Assembly (NCBI GenBank): GCA_021851985.1
Contig: JAJZOS010000008.1
Location: 1 to 16,285 of the forward strand
From: Microcaldota archaeon
GTDB taxonomy: Archaea; Micrarchaeota; Micrarchaeia; Micrarchaeales; CABMGC01
Direction: 5' to 3'
DNA: 16,285 nucleotides
Shown piece after piece: positions 13,242 to 16,285 of this stretch; position 1 is the stretch's first letter, and every line of letters begins with the position of its first letter. The notes under the pieces were generated by a model, which saw only the letters and a program-made list of their open reading frames with translations, had not been told where the DNA came from and did not search any database. A program made the translations under genes and the position numbers.

Positions 13242-13670
13242 ATGGTTTTGGAAGAAAAGATTGTATTAAAGACCATGAATAGGCCGAGCAAGGAAAGCGT
13301 TGACAAGTTATCGGAATGGTTCTGCCAGGTGCTTGGCCTCGGAAGCAAGGACAATGAGCTTGAGCCCGAAATACTCAAGGCAGTAATAAGCGGAAGCGTT
13401 GTAGGAAATGGGATTACAAGCAAGGACCTGAACACGGAGCTTGAAATCCCGAGAAGCACGGTAATATACCATCTTAACAGATTCATATGTTCAGGGATAG
13501 TTGTAAGAAAAGGGAGGAAATATTATCTTAGGTCTGAAGACATGAAAGGCACGATTGAGGAGCTCCAGGCGGACATGGAAAGGGAGTTTGTGCGCATGAT
13601 GGAATTCGCGGACAAGATGGACAAATTGCTTGAAGATGATTTTCATGGGAGAAAAAGATCCAAAAGATGA
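13242..13670 (+). CDS. Winged-helix transcriptional regulator of the heat-shock operon
   Basis: A 142-aa DNA-binding protein of the ArsR-like winged-helix type; the exact family is not recognised. Residues 41-97 form the domain: ILKAVISG, then GITSKDLNTELEIPRSTVIYH as the helix-turn-helix with its recognition helix around 70-82, then a wing with GRKYYLR. A charged C-terminal helix (about 104-133) probably mediates dimerisation. The tail GRKRSKR is basic. It is the first gene of the operon, overlapping grpE by 26 bp, and its own promoter carries a palindrome, so it is a natural candidate for a heat-shock or protein-stress repressor, analogous to but not the same as Phr of Pyrococcus. Function is inferred from position. 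The ATG at 13242 fits the leaderless promoter. Confidence 0.8.
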   Translation: MVLEEKIVLKTMNRPSKESVDKLSEWFCQVLGLGSKDNELEPEILKAVISGSVVGNGITSKDLNTELEIPRSTVIYHLNRFICSGIVVRKGRKYYLRSEDMKGTIEELQADMEREFVRMMEFADKMDKLLEDDFHGRKRSKR

Positions 13671-14166
13671 AACCAAAAAGAACACGGAAAGGGAAGGAGG
13701 CGAGGGAGCAGGAATTTCCGCTGAAGCTGCTGCAGAAAAAGAATGCGCAGAGACCAAGGACAGGCTCCTCAGGATGGCTGCGGAGTTTGACAATTACAAG
13801 AAGAGGGTTGCAAAAGACATAGATATTTCAAAAGACTCCGGAAAGGCGGAGGTGATTGCGCGCCTCCTCCCAACGATAGATGAATTCGAGCTTGCGCTGG
13901 GGTCTTCGGATGAGAAGGATGAACATATGAAGGGGATGGCACTGGTGTTTTCCAACCTGATTTCGTCGCTGAAACAGTTTGGACTAAGTGAGATAGATGC
14001 AAAGGGGAAGTTTGACCCGTATAAGCATGAGATAGTACTTACAAGAAAAGGGAGTGGAAAGGAGGATGGAGTGATAGTTGAAGTGGTAAGAAAAGGTTAT
14101 ATGATGAATAATATAATGCTTAGGCCTGCATCCGTAATAATAGCAAAATCGGATGCCGAAGGCTGA
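13645..14166 (+). CDS. grpE: Nucleotide exchange factor GrpE
   Basis: GrpE releases ADP from DnaK and so drives the chaperone cycle. The 173-aa product has a charged, low-complexity N-terminus, a long coiled-coil helix (about 30-75, with [15 protein letters not shown]), and the C-terminal beta domain with the family signature from FDPYKHEIV through [20 protein letters not shown]. Archaeal DnaK systems are thought to be of bacterial origin, and this protein fits that. The frame stays open upstream to 13630 (TTG) with another ATG at 13636. ATG 13645 is chosen because TGAT lies four bases before it and it gives a typical MGEKDPK start. It overlaps the regulator gene by 26 bp and is 20 bp from dnaK, so expression is coupled. 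Confidence 0.92.
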   Translation: MGEKDPKDETKKNTEREGGEGAGISAEAAAEKECAETKDRLLRMAAEFDNYKKRVAKDIDISKDSGKAEVIARLLPTIDEFELALGSSDEKDEHMKGMALVFSNLISSLKQFGLSEIDAKGKFDPYKHEIVLTRKGSGKEDGVIVEVVRKGYMMNNIMLRPASVIIAKSDAEG

Positions 14167-14186
14167 AAAATAAAAAAGTTGGTAAT

Positions 14187-16016
14187 ATGAAAATAATAGG
14201 AATAGATCTTGGAACTTCGAATTCTGCTGCAGCTGTGCTTGAGGGAGGAAGGCCGGTCCTTATACCAAGTGCGGAGGGGACCTCGCTTTATGGAAAGTCT
14301 TTTCCAAGCTACGTTGCCTTCACTAAAGAAGGAGACAGGATTATGGGAGAACCCGCAAAGAGGCAGGCGGTGGCCAACCCTGAAGGCACGGTGAATGCCT
14401 TCAAGAGAAAGATAGGCACCGACTTCAAATATAAGATTTGGGGAAAAGATTACACGCCACAGGAACTGTCTGCAATGCTTCTGCAGAAGATAAAAAAGGA
14501 TGCTGAAGCGTTCCTGGGCGAGGAGGTTAAGAAGGCCGTGATAACAGTGCCTGCATATTTTGATGACAATCAAAGGCAAGCCACGAAAGATGCAGGTGAG
14601 ATAGCCGGACTTGAAGTTGTGAGGCTTGTGAATGAGCCCACCGCAGCGGCGCTTGCGTACGGAATTGACAAATTGAGCAAGGATATGAAGATATTAGTAT
14701 ACGACTTTGGAGGCGGCACGCTTGACGTTACTATAATGGAATTTGGAAACGGCGTGTTTGAAGTGAAGTCAACGAACGGGGATACGCATCTCGGAGGCAC
14801 GGACATGGATAATGCAATAGTAAGCTTCCTTCTTGAGGAAATAAAAAAGACGACAGGCATAGACGTCTCAAAGGACAGGCAGGCGATGCAGAGGATAAGC
14901 GAGGCTGGAGAAAAATCCAAGATAGAGCTTTCTACGACGCTGGGAAGCGAAATAAACCTACCTTTCCTGACCATGGGGCCGGGAAACTCACCAGTGCATT
15001 TCACATATAAGCTCACTAGGGCGAAGCTTGAGGAGATAGTGGTGCCCATAGTAGAAAAAACCACAAAGCCGGTGATGCAGGCGCTAAAAGACGCGCATCT
15101 TGAGCCGAACCAGATAGACAAGGTAATAATAGTTGGAGGACCTACGAGGATGCCAATAGTGCAGAGATACGTGGAGCAGCTTCTTGGAAAGAAAATTGAA
15201 CGTGGAGTCGACCCGATGGAAGCCGTGGCTTTCGGAGCCGCGATACAGGCAGGGGTGCTTACCGGAGAGATAAAGGATATAGTATTGCTGGATGTGACTC
15301 CGCTTTCCCTGGGAATAGAAACTCTTGGAGGGGTAATGACCAAGATCATAGAGAAGAATACCACAATACCGATAAAAAAGACGCAGACCTTTACTACGGC
15401 TGAAGACAACCAGCCTGCAGTGGATATCCATATCCTGCAGGGAGAGAGGACGATGTCAAAGGACAACATAGAGCTTGGAAAATTTGGGCTTACAGGAATA
15501 CCGCCTGCACCGAGGGGCGTGCCGCAGATAGAGGTCTCGTTTGACATAGACGCAAATGGGATACTTCACGTTAGCGCAAAGGACAAGGCGTCGGGAAAGG
15601 AGCAGACCATGAAAGTCGTGGCCCCGAACAAGATGAGCAGAGATGAAATAGAAAAACGTATCAAGGAAGCTGAAAAGTTCGCCGAGGAGGACAAGATGAA
15701 GTTTGAGAGTTCGCAGGCGAGGAACGAGGCCGAAAGCATAGTCTACACTACAAACAAAAGCCTCAAGGAATTCAAGGATAAAATGCCTAAGGAAGTGTAT
15801 GAAAAGGTTGAAGCTGCAAAGAAGGAGGTTGAAGAATCCCTTAAAGGAGATAATTACAGCGACATAAAAAGCGCTGTGGAGAAGCTGAAGGAAACGCTGC
15901 AGGAAATAGGATCGAGCATGTATGGAAAGGGAGGGGCGGAAGGAACCGGAGGGGGCGGAGATGCAGGGACCGAAAGCGGACAACCGGACGGAAACGCAGA
16001 AGGGGGCGGAACGTGA
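14187..16016 (+). CDS. dnaK: Molecular chaperone DnaK (Hsp70)
   Basis: A 609-aa ATP-dependent chaperone that binds exposed hydrophobic segments of unfolded proteins. Nucleotide-domain motifs are intact: [10 protein letters not shown] (4-13), catalytic Lys in NAFKRKIG (about 73), [11 protein letters not shown] (149-159), DFGGGTLD (173-180) and the Thr in GDTHLGG (200). The interdomain segment [14 protein letters not shown] leads into the substrate-binding domain and a helical lid, followed by a Gly/Glu-rich disordered tail of about 30 residues without the bacterial EEVD-type end. Between KRKIG and TPQELSA the protein lacks the roughly 25-residue insertion seen in Gram-negative DnaK, placing it with the Gram-positive/archaeal form. 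It lies between grpE and dnaJ with gaps of 20 bp on each side, so it is a classical operon. Annotation is certain. Confidence 0.97.
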   Translation: MKIIGIDLGTSNSAAAVLEGGRPVLIPSAEGTSLYGKSFPSYVAFTKEGDRIMGEPAKRQAVANPEGTVNAFKRKIGTDFKYKIWGKDYTPQELSAMLLQKIKKDAEAFLGEEVKKAVITVPAYFDDNQRQATKDAGEIAGLEVVRLVNEPTAAALAYGIDKLSKDMKILVYDFGGGTLDVTIMEFGNGVFEVKSTNGDTHLGGTDMDNAIVSFLLEEIKKTTGIDVSKDRQAMQRISEAGEKSKIELSTTLGSEINLPFLTMGPGNSPVHFTYKLTRAKLEEIVVPIVEKTTKPVMQALKDAHLEPNQIDKVIIVGGPTRMPIVQRYVEQLLGKKIERGVDPMEAVAFGAAIQAGVLTGEIKDIVLLDVTPLSLGIETLGGVMTKIIEKNTTIPIKKTQTFTTAEDNQPAVDIHILQGERTMSKDNIELGKFGLTGIPPAPRGVPQIEVSFDIDANGILHVSAKDKASGKEQTMKVVAPNKMSRDEIEKRIKEAEKFAEEDKMKFESSQARNEAESIVYTTNKSLKEFKDKMPKEVYEKVEAAKKEVEESLKGDNYSDIKSAVEKLKETLQEIGSSMYGKGGAEGTGGGGDAGTESGQPDGNAEGGGT

Positions 16017-16029
16017 ACTGAGATGTAGT

Positions 16030-16033
16030 TGAT
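16030..16033 (+). promoter_or_regulatory. TGAT ribosome-binding signal for dnaJ (decides the start)
   Basis: TGAT is followed by TTT and then CTG at 16037, the same TGAT-TTT-start arrangement found before DP2 (9201-9210). This places translation at a CTG codon and not elsewhere. Confidence 0.5.
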
Positions 16034-16036
16034 TTT

Positions 16037-16285
16037 CTGGCAAAAGATTATTACAGTTTATTGGGAGTGGGAAAAAACGCCAGTCAGGACGAGATAAAGA
16101 GGGCTTACAGGGAGCTTGCCATGAAATACCACCCCGACAGGAACAAGGACAAGGATGCGGAAGCGAAATTCAAGGAGATAAACGAGGCTTACGCTGTGCT
16201 CGGGGACGAGCAGAAAAGGAAGCAGTATGATACATACGGGCCTTCGGGATTCGGGCAGAGGTTCAGCGAAGAGGATATATTCAAA
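16037..16285 (+). CDS. dnaJ: Co-chaperone DnaJ (Hsp40), 3' partial, with a probable CTG start
   Basis: The visible 83 codons form a complete J-domain, which stimulates DnaK's ATPase: [10 protein letters not shown], then [16 protein letters not shown] with the essential HPD triad, then [13 protein letters not shown] and KQYDTYG. The start of the Gly/Phe region follows, and the window ends inside the gene. The start is unusual. In this frame a TGA at 16019 precedes the domain, and between it and the conserved AKDYY there is no ATG, GTG or TTG. The only plausible codon is CTG at 16037, exactly where homologues have the Met of MAKDYY. TGAT three bases upstream supports it. A sequencing error of ATG to CTG is the main alternative. 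The gene is missed by ordinary ORF callers for this reason. It closes the regulator-grpE-dnaK-dnaJ operon, 20 bp after dnaK. Confidence 0.88.
   Translation, partial: MAKDYYSLLGVGKNASQDEIKRAYRELAMKYHPDRNKDKDAEAKFKEINEAYAVLGDEQKRKQYDTYGPSGFGQRFSEEDIFK

Noticed and set aside
14570..15547. A 325-codon open frame on the minus strand across dnaK
   Set aside because: It is a shadow of dnaK's biased codon use; the translation shows no recognisable motif, and long antisense frames over dnaK are a well-known artefact.

Overview
This window looks like a piece of a small archaeal genome, most likely a DPANN lineage and plausibly close to Micrarchaeota. Three things point there. It encodes both subunits of the archaea-specific D-family DNA polymerase, an archaeal Sm-like protein, a UPF0147 protein and an archaeal-type CoaD. 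Two surface proteins start with class III (archaellin/pilin-type) signal peptides of the form Q-S-x-I-E-Y-L. Two tRNA genes carry very short introns in archaeal bulge-helix-bulge-like contexts. The lineage is inferred from these traits; no marker was compared with a database.

Layout. Positions 2-2131 hold the 3' part of a B12-dependent (class II) ribonucleotide reductase with all three active-site cysteines. A small class III signal-peptide protein (2184-2684, minus strand) follows. A plus-strand cluster then runs from 2868 to 5094: Sm-like protein, tRNA-Ala(GGC) with a 14-nt intron in the T-loop, an unrecognised 247-aa basic protein, a TatD-type metal-dependent nuclease overlapping it, tRNA-Arg(UCU) with a 12-nt anticodon-loop intron, and a UPF0147 protein. 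Each tRNA begins exactly 9 nt after the stop codon of the gene before it. Next comes a 750-aa cysteine-rich repeat surface protein on the minus strand (5256-7508), whose N-terminal domain resembles the small protein at 2184-2684. A divergent promoter region separates it from the replication operon DP1-DP2-CoaD (7677-13137). Last is a heat-shock operon: a winged-helix regulator, GrpE, DnaK and DnaJ (13242 to the window end). It sits behind an AT-rich control region with a perfect 12-bp palindrome.

How the genes fit together. The plus strand is almost all housekeeping: dNTP synthesis, replication, RNA metabolism, CoA synthesis and protein folding. The minus strand holds only the two secreted proteins. 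Translation starts share an uncommon signal: five genes have TGAT placed 2-4 nt before the start codon. This would pair with the inner part of the 16S anti-Shine-Dalgarno sequence. The signal matters for dnaJ, whose reading frame offers no ATG, GTG or TTG start; the frame, homology and ribosome site all point to a CTG start at 16037.

The points most worth a second look are the two minimal tRNA introns (especially the T-loop one, which would break standard tRNA detection), the CTG start of dnaJ, the palindrome ahead of the heat-shock regulator, the shared N-terminal domain of the two surface proteins, and the uncharacterised basic protein translationally coupled to TatD. I saw no CRISPR array, insertion sequence, rRNA gene or intein.
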